Assembly (NCBI GenBank): GCA_041679065.1
Contig: JBBABI010000064.1
Span: 1 to 7,182, forward strand
Origin: CAJBLF01 sp041679065
GTDB lineage: Bacteria; Patescibacteriota; Gracilibacteria; Absconditabacterales; Absconditicoccaceae
Reading direction: 5' to 3'
DNA length: 7,182 bases
The notes beneath the pieces were generated by a model. The model was not told where the DNA came from. It saw only the letters and a list, made by a program, of their open reading frames with translations, and searched no databases. Positions 6,985 through 7,182 of this stretch are shown piece after piece. Position 1 is the first letter of the stretch. The number at the start of each line of letters is the position of its first letter. A program made the translations under genes and the position numbers.

Positions 6985-7182
6985 TTTACAACGAACTCCC
7001 TATCTACAAATCATGCTACACGCTTCTGCTCACCACTACACGTCTTTACAAAAAACTACCGCAGATCTACAGATACAATGTGGGTCAGCATCTCCATACT
7101 GCTCTCGTGGAGCTTGTGGTGACTATCTTAAAAGCCAATAGTTATCGTGAAAAAAGAAGAGAATATCTCTCGTATGCAAGGG
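6978..7182 (+). CDS. avd: Avd-like DGR accessory protein, 3' partial
   Basis: ATG at 6978-6980 overlaps the RT stop (ATGGTAA), a sign of translational coupling. The frame stays open to the window edge (68 residues visible; the family is about 110-130). The sequence starts MVIYNELPIYKSCYTLLLTT, followed by RLYKKLPQIYRYNVGQHLH and a helix with VELVVTILKANSYREKR. This fits the four-helix-bundle Avd / 23S rRNA intervening-sequence protein family: an aromatic first helix with a Y-x-L-L pattern, a K-L-P-x-x-x-R-x-x-x-G turn, a leucine-rich second helix, then A-N-x-x-x-x-R. In known DGRs Avd is a basic pentamer that binds RT and template RNA and is needed for mutagenic retrohoming. Its position beside a DGR-type RT strengthens the call. 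The C-terminal half is not visible. Confidence 0.85.
   Translation, partial: MVIYNELPIYKSCYTLLLTTTRLYKKLPQIYRYNVGQHLHTALVELVVTILKANSYREKRREYLSYAR

Noticed and set aside
1..7182. Reading the many in-frame TGAs as frameshifts or pseudogenes, or as Trp (code 4)
   Set aside because: Frames are preserved across every TGA and conserved glycines fall on them; Trp would destroy HELGH, DGSGS and LGNLTSQ.

Overview
The window is AT-rich bacterial DNA that reads correctly only if TGA is translated as glycine (genetic code 25). This points to the candidate phyla Absconditabacteria (SR1) or Gracilibacteria; the sequence does not separate the two. With the standard code almost every gene appears broken. 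With TGA as Gly there are six intact or edge-truncated genes plus the start of a seventh. Together they carry about 41 in-frame TGA codons, and every natural stop is TAA or TAG. Many of the TGAs fall on glycines of catalytic motifs, such as HELGH of a metallopeptidase, the DGSGS metal site of a VWA domain and LGNLTSQ of a reverse transcriptase.

Layout. 1-678 (+) is the 3' part of a SIMPL-domain (DUF541) protein. 689-1534 (-) is lgt, prolipoprotein diacylglyceryl transferase, convergent with it. 1535-1838 is a divergent intergenic region with a GC-rich palindromic repeat, a likely lgt promoter and a large AT-rich inverted array of 8-mers. 1839-2072 (+) is a small YggU/DUF167 protein. 2073-2194 is a cluster of GC-rich hairpin repeats between convergent genes. 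2195-3037 (-) is an MscS mechanosensitive channel with its own promoter candidate. 3149-5275 (-) is a large protein joining an N-terminal HExxH zinc-peptidase motif, a charged low-complexity linker and a C-terminal VWA/MIDAS domain.

The most notable part is the right end, on the + strand. A reverse transcriptase (5755-6984) has the hallmarks of diversity-generating retroelement (DGR) RTs. It overlaps by 7 nt the start of an Avd-like accessory protein (6978 to the window end). The 380-bp gap upstream of the RT holds an adenine-rich stretch in which every AAC triplet is in one frame; this is a candidate template repeat (TR). No matching variable repeat (VR) or target gene was found in the window, so the target probably lies outside it.

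The left genes are envelope housekeeping functions (lipoprotein maturation, osmotic release, a probably exported SIMPL protein). The right end is an accessory hypervariation module. Four candidate promoters share a TTGCnn -35 and a TATAnn -10 with 16-17 bp spacing, and no clear Shine-Dalgarno sequences were seen.
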